Positions 27,231 to 38,300 of a stretch of DNA of 64,000 bases are shown piece after piece. The stretch comes from Paramecium tetraurelia (Eukaryota; Ciliophora; Oligohymenophorea; Peniculida; Parameciidae). A program made the position numbers and the translations under genes. The notes under the pieces are model-generated. The model was not told the DNA's origin and ran no database searches. It saw only the letters and a program-made list of their open reading frames with translations. The DNA lies in the NCBI RefSeq assembly GCF_000165425.1, contig NW_001799510.1, positions 157,459 through 221,458 of the forward strand, in the 5' to 3' direction. Position 1 is the first letter of the stretch. Each line of letters begins with the position of its first letter.

Positions 27231-27469
27231 TCATTCTTCCATGCCTTCAGTTTGCTCCATTAAATACTTCATGAATTATCCTTAATAATGAATTGAGGCT
27301 GCAAAACCATAACCACATTAAACTAAATTAAATATTGAATCATAATACTTAAGCATTCTGTCTCTTTTCCTTTAAATTAATCTACTTTTAATGTATCACA
27401 CTTCTTTGAGCAAAATGTTGTGGCTTTTAGTATATGATTAATTATTTCTTCTTTATTTTCTTAACTCAT
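27231..27469 (-). CDS. Small TIM chaperone (Tim8/9/10/13 family)
   Basis: 70 residues, minus strand, ATG 27469 to TGA 27231-27233, one 26-nt intron (27323-27348). After splicing, the protein carries the twin CX3C signature: FCSKKC in the first helix and ECLIQC in the second, 15 residues apart. A C-terminal helix (GQFMKYLMEQTEGMEE) follows. Small TIM proteins form hexamers in the mitochondrial intermembrane space and escort hydrophobic carrier precursors to the TIM22 complex. The two Cys pairs form intramolecular disulphides. Length (70 aa) and spacing are right for the family. Which paralogue it is cannot be decided. The gene is invisible to a standard-code ORF search because the intron splits the second motif and TAA/TAG codons interrupt it. 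Confidence 0.82.
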
Positions 27470-27489
27470 TAAAATTAATTGTGTAAAAA

Positions 27490-27735
27490 ATGGAAAACTT
27501 ATAAAATCATAAATTGCTATACAATAATTCACAGAAATAATCAAATTCTCAAAATCATTAGCAAGAATCGATGGAATCAATTACTGAAGAATATCTGAGT
27601 ATCATGAATAAATTTTCATAAGAAATTTTTTAAACTAACCACAATAATAAAGAAAAAAATGAAAAAAAATCTGAAAAACTTAAAAACATTCCTACTTTTA
27701 CAAATTTATTATAAAGAACATAACTTGATAGATGA
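27490..27735 (+). CDS. Hypothetical 81-residue protein
   Basis: ATG 27490 to TGA 27733-27735, no intron. The first 30 residues are Asn/Gln/Ser-rich, followed by a helical, charged segment (ESITEEYLSIMNKFSQEIFQ) and a Lys/Glu run. Gln is encoded by TAA/TAG at seven or so positions, and acidic residues are well represented, which argues for coding sequence. No domain is recognised. It lies divergent from the small TIM gene with only 20 bp between the ATGs, so both must share one very short promoter. Confidence is moderate because of the length. Confidence 0.5.
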
Positions 27736-28369
27736 ATTTTATTTACATATTTTGCATTTCGAATATAATCCATCAAATTCTAAAATTTCAAACATAATAA
27801 AGAAATTCATTTTTAAATATCCTATTCATCTATATTTATTATCTGGATTTGAATATAAACAACGAGATTTTTTTAAAATATATATAGGAAATCAAATTCA
27901 AAAAGATTGCCAATTCATTTCTATATAATAATTGAATCTATGTATTATATATTATAACTATCATAGCTGATCCAAAATACCTTAAGCGTATTTCTAATTC
28001 TCTGAAATTCATGTATTAATGAAACCATTTTTTTATAAACTTTGTATCATTATTATAATTAAATAACGCTACTAAAAAAGAATAATCTAAAAAAACTCCC
28101 AAATTATTCAAAATTAGTTCCTTAAAATTCTGACAAATATAAAAATGCTTTCCATAAATCCATTAAAGCAAATATAATAGTATTATTATAAACTAATAAT
28201 ACAGTATTTTATTCAATTGATTGAAAATAAATAATTAGGATGTTATTTCATGTGAAAATTATAATTAACTTTATATTTAATTGGAAAAAAAGTTTTACAA
28301 TAAGTTCTCTCATATTTCGTAAAGTACAATTGTATATCAATAATGGTAGTTCATTATTTTAAAATTCAA
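27736..28369. other. A+T-rich segment without a supported gene
   Basis: A plus-strand frame from 27659 to 27928 is open in the standard code, but it overlaps the 81-residue gene in another frame. Its translation is Ile/Phe/Tyr-rich as expected from A+T sequence. Nothing else was recognised up to 28369. Confidence 0.4.
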
Positions 28370-28738
28370 ATGAATGCAGATACCTATAAATGTGATTCAT
28401 CCTCTACTTTGAATTTGATATATCCTATATAGAAGAACAAAATCCCACTTAAATTTGATTTTATGTAGAGATAGTTCTCAAAACTATATAGCCATTTGAT
28501 ATAATCAACATAATAAATTCATCTAATTCATATCAATTAAAGAGTCTTAATATATAACAAATAAGACTTATTATTAGTTTAATAGAAAGCTTCAAAATTG
28601 AACTATTATATAATACTATAATAAAGATATTAAATATAAAAAAATAAAATTTTATTTTTGAAGTCATCTGTAAATATTTATAGTATAGCAATGTAGGTTT
28701 GTTAATTATTAATGACCCTTTATCCTCTAGATTTTTGA
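28370..28738 (+). CDS. Possible 122-residue hypothetical protein
   Basis: ATG 28370 to TGA 28736-28738, uninterrupted in the ciliate code. The translation begins MNADTYKCDSSSTLNLIYPI and has a reasonable mix of polar, charged and hydrophobic residues, with Gln from TAA/TAG. It lacks the Glu/Gly frequency of the clearly coding genes around it. No domain is recognised. In DNA this A+T-rich, TGA-free stretches of 60-100 codons arise by chance, so this is only a candidate. The next gene starts 140 bp downstream on the same strand. Confidence 0.3.
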
Positions 28739-28878
28739 ACTATTATAAATTTTATATATATCATTCATCTCAACAAGATAAATAAACTGAAATATATATT
28801 TTCACAATAAACGCAATTCACTTTTAAGTTGAAATCACAAAATTTCTAATAAATAATAAAAACAATTCATAATTATCT

Positions 28879-29327
28879 ATGAATTTCTACTCGATAGATT
28901 TTGAAGACTAATATTAATAAGGTACTCCTTTTTATAATTTCTAGAATTAGTTGAAGAACCATTAGCAGAATCATCACAATAATAAATGTACTTCGATTAT
29001 GATCAAAGTATACAACACGAACCAGAGTAACTAATAACTTTTGATGGGTATTTATAAGAGGAGCCTGTCCTTTTATTTAATTTTGCTGAGGAAGCTCCAA
29101 AAAAAAAATCTAAACTAATTAACAGAAAATCAAAAAAAGTAAAAAAGGCTGATTCTGAAACAGATGTTTCATAAGGCAAAAGATCAAAACCTCGTATCAC
29201 AAACAGTGACTTTTTGAAACTTTAACAATGTTAAAGACTAAAAACAATCATCACTTAGATGGAGTCTCTTCTTAAGCAAACAAGAACTTAAATTCTGAAC
29301 CAATACATTAAAAATCACTCTTAATGA
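28879..29327 (+). CDS. Hypothetical basic protein with nuclear-localisation-like patch
   Basis: 141 residues, ATG 28879 to TGA 29325-29327, one 23-nt intron (28922-28944) required to join MNFYSIDFEDQYQQ to the acidic LVEEPLAESS segment. Order: an acidic N-terminal half, a very basic patch (APKKKSKLINRKSKKVKKA) that looks like a bipartite nuclear localisation signal, a Ser/Thr/Gly linker, and a C-terminal amphipathic helix (LQQCQRLKTIITQMESLL). The acidic start, NLS and helix combination is common in small nuclear or chromatin proteins, but no family is recognised. The composition is clearly protein-like. Confidence 0.65.
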
Positions 29328-29888
29328 GTTCTTTCTTGATTATTTTATATCGAGTTATATATCTATTCAATTATTAACAAAATACTCTACATTTAATTTG
29401 ATATAACTCCTAAATTGAAAAAATCCTAAAAATAATTAACACCTAAACTTCAATATATTAGTTGAAATTTGAAATTGAAGTAAAACTGCAATGCAAACTT
29501 CTAGAAAATATCATTTATTTTTGAATTTTGGTTTTTTTATAGTATTCAAAAAAAATATAAACTACTGTGTTAACAGTAGTGATAAGTTGTGTTTCTATTT
29601 TTTAATAATTGTGTATAAAAAAATTAAAGAATGTAAATATTCACAAAAATTAACAATATTGTGAAGTTAGGGTTGTTAAGTTTTATATTGAAATGTCTTA
29701 TAAAAATAGAATTTTATGTACACTTTTGAACTCCCATCAATTTTTCGATCAAATTAGTTCACAACGTCAGGTTCATTTAGTTGTAATATCTAAAATTTTA
29801 ATTTAAAAGAGATTCTGATATATAGAACAAATTTTTGATATGAATTATTATAATTTGAAAGCAAATAAAATATAAAAATTATTAAATT
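29328..29888. other. A+T-rich spacer with one perfect short hairpin
   Basis: No gene supported. At about 29564-29581 a 7-bp perfect inverted repeat (CTACTGT / ACAGTAG) flanks a 4-base loop GTTA. It could be a chance palindrome or a regulatory/RNA hairpin upstream of the MAP kinase gene. Confidence 0.4.
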
Positions 29889-31422
29889 ATGAGTGAAAAA
29901 ATTGATACTAATATTTTAAAGAAATATGAAATAATGAATAAGATAGGAAAAGGTGCATACGGAATAGTTTGGAAGGCAAGAGATATAAAATCTCAGCGTA
30001 TAGTTGCTTTAAAGAAAGTGTTTGATGCTTTTAGTAATCCAACTGATGCCTAACGAACGTATAGAGAAGTATAAATAAATATTTTATTCTAGGTTAGCTT
30101 TTTAAAGCAACTAAATCATCCTAATATAATTCAATTAATTGATACATTTCCTGCAGAAAATCAAAATGACATTTATTTGATTTTTGAATATATGGAAACT
30201 GATCTTCACGTTGCCATTCGAGCCAAAATCTTACAACCACTTCACAGAAGATATATCATATATTAGTTATTTAAAGCTCTGAAGTATATTCATTCTTCAG
30301 GGATGATACACAGGTATTAATTCTATTTTATAACTATATAGAGATTTAAAGCCTGCAAACATTTTATTAGACTCAGAATGCAAAATAAAATTAGCAGATT
30401 TTGGATTAGCCAGAATGGTTTGCACATTAGAATCAGATATATTAACAGATTATGTGGCGACGAGATGGTTCAGAGCCCCTGAAATTTTGTTAGGATCAAA
30501 ATCATATTCATTTGGAGTTGATATGTGGTCTATTGGTTGTATGATTGGAGAAATGATACTTGGGAAGGCCTTGTTCTCAGGAATTTCTACAATAAATCAA
30601 TTGGAAAAAATAATTGAAGTTTTAGGCATACCAACACCTGAAGAAATTTAGAGTTTAGGAGGTTAAAATTAATTATTTGATAAATATCCTAGAAATTATA
30701 AGTCTAATTTGAAAGTAATTTTGAATTGTGATGATGATGAGTTAGATCTCATAAAAAAACTGTTAGTCTATGATCCAAACAAGAGAATTTGTGTATAAGA
30801 TGCTTTAAAGCATCCTTATCTTAAGGAATTTTATAATCCAAAAGAGGAAATCACATTTAAAGGATAATTAATGCTAAAACTACAAGATGATAAACAGTAT
30901 CCAGTCTCTTAATATAGAGACTTATTATATAAATAAAATTTAGATTTGAACAAAATTTTAACTCTAGTTAATAAATAAAAATCTCTTATATAAAACCTTT
31001 AGAGCAATCGATCGGATGCCTTAAAAAAATAGTAAAGTTAATAGTAGTTCTTAAATCAATAATTTGCTAAAAGTGCCTTTATGAAGAGCAATTCAACGGT
31101 CAATATAGAAAAAAGCGTTAATAAAACAGCTACAGCAACATTACATAATAGTAATTCAAAGCAACCTCAAAATAGTAATACAAATTCTTCAACTTAAATT
31201 AAGAACAAATTGAAATAAATTTGTTTATAATCTGCTGATAAATGTGAAATTGTAGTCCAAAAAAAATCTCCAAATTCTAAAATATTGCCATAACCAAAAC
31301 TTATCTAATCTAACTCGAAACAATAAATTTTGAATAATGTTACCAATACATCCATTAGTCCATCATAATCATAATAGCGACTATAGATTATCAGGCAACA
31401 ACATCAATAAATATAAAAATGA
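29889..31422 (+). CDS. MAPK15-like: MAP kinase of the ERK7/MAPK15 type
   Basis: 493 residues, ATG 29889 to TGA 31420-31422, introns 30069-30092 (24 nt) and 30314-30341 (28 nt, splits the HRD codon region). The kinase domain (about 15-300) has GKGAYGIVWKA, IVALKKV, the ERK7-like insert FSNPTDAQRTYREV, HRDLKPANILL, DFGLARM and LTDYVATRWFRAPEIL. The activation motif is T-D-Y rather than the T-E-Y of animal ERKs, and WFRAPE replaces WYRAPE. The roughly 190-residue C-terminal tail is Gln/Ser/Asn-rich and low-complexity. ERK7/MAPK15 kinases act at basal bodies and cilia and autophosphorylate. The helix and loop text match that group better than CDKs, although both belong to CMGC. It converges on the giant gene, 50 bp between stops. 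Confidence 0.94.
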
Positions 31423-31472
31423 AAATATTATTTATTCTTTATAAATCACTATTATAACAGTCTATAAATATT

Positions 31473-32284
31473 TCAAGAATATTATTCTTTCTCCATTCTC
31501 TCTATTACTTATTCTTCTAATGAATGGATCATTTATATAGCATTCTTATACTCTGATTTAACTTGGTGCAATTCAACAATTTTATCTTACAACTCTTTGT
31601 TCAATCTCTCTACAAGTCCAAAATCAGACTAGAATAAATTAAATTGCTTACTTAATATTATGAAGAGCTTTGAAGCTTTTAAAGCAACTCTTTATTCTTT
31701 ATCTACTCATATTCAAGTTGCTTCTTTAATTAAGTTATTTAAGTTGAGTAGGTCAATCTTTCTGCCTCTATATCAACTCCAGAAGACTTTAACGTGGCTC
31801 TCTTTAATTAAGCTAGCTCTCGTTTCAAATCTTCAATCTATTGTTACCTAATTTTGCTATTAGCACTAGCTGAATATTGTTGTAATTTAGATTCAAATGA
31901 ACTAATTAATTATTACTTTTCTTATTGTAGGTATGATATTTCACTCCTCAATTTCTAGTTTTCAATTTATACCTCTTTATATAAGTCATTTACTCTATTT
32001 ACTTAATTATCTTAATCTGTAGTCTTTTATTGTTCATTATGTAGTCTAACATTGCTTATATTTAATCTTTCATTTTAAATTTATAATTCCTTTATTTCCT
32101 ACATTAATCTAACTTAAGTTTTTGTTGATTCCTATAATTAAGTTTACAAAGATGAATTTTATGATTTAATCAAGCTAAGTTCGTATAAAATTTATCTATA
32201 TTAGTCATCAAATTGATTGTTCTACTCATATTAAGTTTAAACTATTTAAGTTTATTATTATTATGGTTGTTGTTATTATTGCTA

Positions 32285-32319
<35 letters not shown>

Positions 32320-35300
32320 TTTGTTAGTATTATTATTATTATTGTTATTATTATTGTAATTCTTAAGCATGCTCTAAATCTTCAACTGCATATTTTAATT
32401 TTTATTCTAATTCTAATTCTTTAATTTTTGATTATTTCAGTTAATTTTAAAGTTAATATATTTAATTCTATTAAATATTGATTTCATTTTGTAAAATTTC
32501 AATCTATTATTAATATTCTTCAATATTTACTTCATTATCAACTTATCCAGATTACAAATTAATTTCTTGATCATTTATTGATTATTTTATCAAGTTATTT
32601 TTTTCTTATAATCTCTTAATCTCAATTCTCAAAGATTATATTTCTTATTAATAATCAAAGTTTTCGGTTTCTAATTGCTTTAAATACTCATTTTATTTAT
32701 TATTAGATTTTTAATCTTGATTTTTCTTACTCTCAACGTATTATTTCAGCTTTTATCTTAATTACTCAATTTCATTCTCTTAATTTTTAATCTTTAAATT
32801 CAATTGTTCAATAACTCTTTCTGAATTCAAATTATTCTAATTTAAATCACTTTTTTAACTAAAAGTAATCTCTGTTTGAATTCGTTGATAATCAGTTTAA
32901 ATTTAATATAACTAAGTACTAAGTAATTCATTATTTATTCTTAATTACTCAATTAATTTTTCATTCTAACCTTATTTGATATTTGAATTAGAAATTTATT
33001 CTTATAGCTCTTCATATTTAGATTTCCAATTCACAACATCAATTTAAACAGTAGTTTCCTCCACTTATTTATTTAAATTAGGACTATACATATATGCTTT
33101 TGAGTATTTGTCTTTTAGTAATTCTTCATATTTTGATTACCAAAGACTGACTTATTTCTTTAGTTCATCCTACGTATTTGTTTGACTAATTTCAGGAGTA
33201 GTCAATAAGTCAGCTTTTGATTTAACAGCTCTTAGAGGAGTGAAATAATTTTGTCCATTCTAATTTTTAGTATAAAGAGAACAGTTGTAATATTTGCCTC
33301 TTAAATCGTCAGTCGAATGAAAAGAAATATCTGATCTATTTAAACTTTTACTTGCTTATTTAGGCTTTGGAGAATTCACAGTTTGATGGGCTTGATTGAT
33401 TTCTATTTTTTAAGGAATTTATTCTGATTATCTCTTTATTTCTTATTGATCTAAGAGTTATTATTTCATACTCTTATTTTAGTTTTATAGGGCAGAAATT
33501 TCTGATTGATATTATAATTATAGCTTTTATTTTTCATTTCCATAAGTCATCAGTTCCTATTGTAATTTTCTAATCAAATTTTAGTTATCAATAAGTTTAT
33601 TATTCAATTTCTTATTTTCAGCATTTATTTATTCTAATTCGAACTATTTATTAATTAATTATTATTCAAGTTTTCCTTAATCCAAAGAAGATGATAATTA
33701 ATAATTTTCTTTGAGTTGAATTTAAACTTGCTCTTAACCTTTTAATTTTTAGATTAATTCATCGTTTTATAAATTTAATTAAGTAATCTAATGTTTCAAG
33801 TTCTCTATGATTAATTTTAGATCTTGAATTTCTTTTTCCTAGTCTTCAATTATTTTCTTCAAATTATTGTTTTCTTCTCTATATTATTTAATTTATAAAT
33901 TTAAAGTATCAACTGATTCTTAAAGATTAATCAATTATTCATTATGAATCCTTGATTGATTTTCTGGTTCACTTAATTAAGGTGCTTTATTTAATTAAGA
34001 ATTTAAATTTTGATAATTAGTTTTTAAGTTTTAGAGCTCTTTTTCTTTTTCTTCATAAATTATTTAAATATTTTATAACTATTATTAGAATTAAGCAATT
34101 ATTTTGTTTTGTTATTCAATTTATTGATCTAAATCTTCATTTCTTTTTTATAATGACTTTAGTTTATTTGCTTCTGTTGAATTTTAGTTATTTTATTATA
34201 ATTAATCCTAAAATGAGGCTCTAGATATAGTAAGCTCATTTTGTAGATGTTTGATTTATTCTGCTAACATTTAGTTTTCCTTTAGGAGATTTTAATCATC
34301 ATTGGTTTGAATTTCTTTGGATTCTTTCAATTGCTAGATGGTTAATTTATATTATTGTATTCTGAATTCATAATCATTTGTTATTTATTCAATTTACTTT
34401 TTGTATAGTTACTATTGTTTTTGCAATTCTTATTATAGAAATAGTTTTTCATCCTTTAGTTTTCTAATTTCAGCAGACTGATCATTTGAGACAGTATTTA
34501 TCGTTGTCTCTTCAGTTATAGTAGTTTTTTGATAGTTTTCTTCATCATTTTGATTTATTTTATTATTTAAATCTTAAATCTACAATTATTACAATCTAAA
34601 CTTCTAAATGTAATCAGCCTCTAAATTTTATAACTATTTCCTTAGAGAATTGTTATCATCTATTAGTTGATTAACTTATTTGATTAAAGCTGGGTCTTAA
34701 ACCTATTCCTTAATTATTGTTGTTTCTTTAATCATAGTAGATTCAGGATTATTTTATTACTTAAGTTCAGATAAGATTTATTCATAATGAATAATTCTAA
34801 GATTTAATTCATTTTTCTAATTTTGTTCATCTACTAACTCATCTCTATACTAGAATGCCTGAGATTTAGCTTATATTAATTCTTCCTAAATCTATTTATA
34901 CTATAACTAAGTAATCTCAAATTATGACTTTAATTTTTTCAATTCAAATTCCAACTCTTGGCTCATGTCATTTTGACGATTCATTTATAGTTATTACAAT
35001 TATCTCTACAATGCTTCAATCTGTCGTTACTATTAGTTATTTTCATTTAATAATTTTTATTCAAGATCTTATAATTATTTAATTTATTTTTCTAATTAAA
35101 CTTTTTCTAGCTCAGTTTACTACTCTAATAAGTTATAATCACTTGCCATTTAATTCATTCTTAATTGTAATTAATTAGCTTATTATTTATATTTCGTAAT
35201 TTCTTCTTCATTTTTCTTTAACGGAGAGGCAGATTAATAAATGATTGTTTCCTTGATTGGTGTATTCTACAACTCTTATTCCAATAATTGTATTTAATTT

Positions 35301-38300
35301 TTCAAATTAAAATTCTCTTCAATTATTTATTTATTGAGATTGTTTTACAATTAATTTGATAGTTCTTAATTTTTAGTTGTTAATCTATTAATTTCATCCT
35401 AATATCTACTCCTCTCGGTTTCGAATTTCTTCTATAAATCCTAGATTTGCTACTACAATTATTTAGTCAGATCTTCTTTTTTCTTAATGTTATCTTACTA
35501 CTATTAGTATTAAGTAATTGTTACTACTGTTTATTCAGATTAATTAGTAACATTATGATATTCTTTTGTGAGCTTTTATAGCTCTCCTTATTATTTGTAA
35601 TATTCTTCTTACAAAGCCCTTATCATTTTTTCATATTGATCAATCTTCAACAAGAGCTCTTCATTTTCCTGAATTAGATGAGTATTTTATATTTATGGGA
35701 ATATTTGAGCTTTTGGTGGTGTTGATGAATCAAACTTTTCCTTTTCATTAATTTTTCTGATAAGTTCTTCAATTTGAATTTCATATTGTTGTTTTATCTT
35801 TTAATTTTATAGATTTTCATCAGAAATCTTTTTTTAAAGAGACTAAACTAATTGATCATTATTGAAAGCAGCTCTCTAATATTTTTCTGTTTCTTTAATT
35901 TATTGTTCTAATTTTTAAGTTAAATCTTAAATTTAATCTTCAGAATCATAAGCTGCTGATCTTATTTCTATAACATTGATTTCACTTTATTATTGAATGG
36001 TTTGATTTTATGATGTTAATAAAGATAATTATTACTTTAAGTTTTAATTTTAACATTCTAAATCTCCCTACATCACATTCATTTGTTAGATTTATAAATT
36101 TAATCTATCAATTTCTTTATTTAACTTTTGAGTATTGATATTTAAGTGATCTATTTGGGTAGTATAGCTTGTGATTTATTATTAAAACAAATTATGCTCA
36201 TCTTTACTATTTTACTAGTTGAATCCTAATTTATTTATTTCCATCTATAGTTATTAAATTTGGCTATTTAATTTTAGTATCTAATCATGGAGAGTCTATT
36301 TATCTTGATTGAGTTATTATATCACCTACTCTGAGTGAGATTAACTCTTCTAAAGAAATTCCCTCTCTCTTCTTTCAGATTATAATAAATTTTAAGCATT
36401 AAGTATCTCATCCTAGAGTTTTCTATTTAGCATGTTTTAATTCTCAAGATCTCTACTGAAACTGATTCTTAATTCTGCTATTTATTATTCATGATCCTAA
36501 ATATTCTTTTCCATTCTTTATCTCATCAATATCATTTCATTATTTTGAGATTGTCTCTCTTATTGTAAAATTACAGTTTATTAAGTTAATGTAGTCATTT
36601 TAGAAATTTATTCCATTTAATTACCCTACTTAGATCTAAGATTCATTAATTCTAATTCATTTTGAGTATTTTAATTAGATAATTCACTGATTCTAACATT
36701 AAGTATCTTTATTTCTTCATCTCCTCTTTATTTACTTAGTAATAGTATATCTCTCTCTTTTGATAATTTCAAATTTTAATTTTCTAGTTGATTTAATTAA
36801 ATTTTGTATTCTTCAGTTTAATCTGATTTAATTATATGTTAGAAATCAGCAACTTGCTTTTCTAATTACAGAATTCTCATTGAAGAGTTTTCCTTTTATT
36901 CTTTTTCAAAGAGTAGTTGCTTTTCTAAATTTATAACATTTTAAGATGTCATCGTATTCATAGTGGACATTTATATTTCATAATTAGATCTCACTTTTAT
37001 AATTTAACTCGAGAGATCCTCATTCTATAACTTAAGTTATTCAATCTAAAATTTGAGATTGTTTACTATTTTTTCATTTTCTTATGTAGATTTCACCTAA
37101 TTCACTTAGTAATTATTTTCTATTGTTATGAATTATTATTAGATTTAAATATTATTTTCTCTTTCCTTCTATAATTACTACTCTAATTGCTTTAGTTTTT
37201 ATTATAAATCAATATTTTCCTGTTCTAATTAATGAGTTTATTGTTAATAATCATTTTAGATTAAAATTTTAGTACTCTAAATTTCTTTTGTTATTTTAAT
37301 GTTATTTTATTTTTCTGCTTGCAATTATTATTCTAATGTAAATATCTTTTATTAAAGATTAGATATTTAATCGTTTAATTCATTAATTCTTAACTAGTCT
37401 TATTACAATTACTTTTTCAAATTATCGACTTGAATTTGGTTCAGTGACTAGACTTATTTGGAAGTAGAGGCATTTTATACCTATACATCTTTTACTTAAT
37501 TTTCCAATTATTGTATAACTTAGATCTTAGTATTAAGAATTGTTTAAACTTCTTTTAATTATTGTTCTTTCTCAATCAACTATTATCTTAAAGTATTGGT
37601 TTGATTCTAAATTTCTCCATTTTATGTTTTTTGCATACAGAAGTCTCTTTAAAAGTTTTCTTACTATTTCTTAAGGATTTAGCATTATTCTTATTCTAGT
37701 AATAATTAAGATTAAAGTTAATTAACCTTTTCCTTTAATTATTTAGATGTTTCATTCATCTACTATTATAGTTAAGTGATTTTTTGCTAATATTGATTAA
37801 TTTCTTTGGATTGAGCCGATTTCGATTATGTAGATTCTTTTTGTAACTAATCGTACTTTTATTTAAATTGAATGTACTCCTAATTTAATTCAGCATATTT
37901 TTAAGTTTATTGTTGTAATTGTTTTTCATAATTAGTTAAATTTTCGCTGGATTAGGAAAGTTTACTCATGTATTGCATTTGAGTATCTTTCTAGGTTTTT
38001 AATTTGGCTAATAATTCAGCATTTTGTTTCTACAGCTCATTTAATTATTTTTGGAGATCATCCTTTATTTCCTCGTTTTGGGGTGGTTTTTTATTTTTAT
38101 CATCTTAATTCTACTACTTTAATTGATTTATTTCCTCTCTTTACTTATCGATTGTTACTTTTTAATCGTTAAACTTTTATTGTAATTGATTGAAATTAAC
38201 TTTTTATTTCTCAATATTCTGATTATACTCCTTATTTTACAAAGATAACTTATTTTCAAAGAGTTGCAATTGCTATAATGCTGCTGTATATTTCTATTAG

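Noticed and set aside
27659-27928. 89-codon plus-strand ORF
   Set aside because: Starts inside the 81-residue gene in another frame; composition is Ile/Phe/Tyr/Lys as expected from A+T-rich DNA, and no intron joins it to the upstream gene.
29564-29581. 7-bp hairpin as a terminator or RNA gene
   Set aside because: Isolated, short and A+T-rich; no poly-T tract or conserved RNA motif accompanies it.
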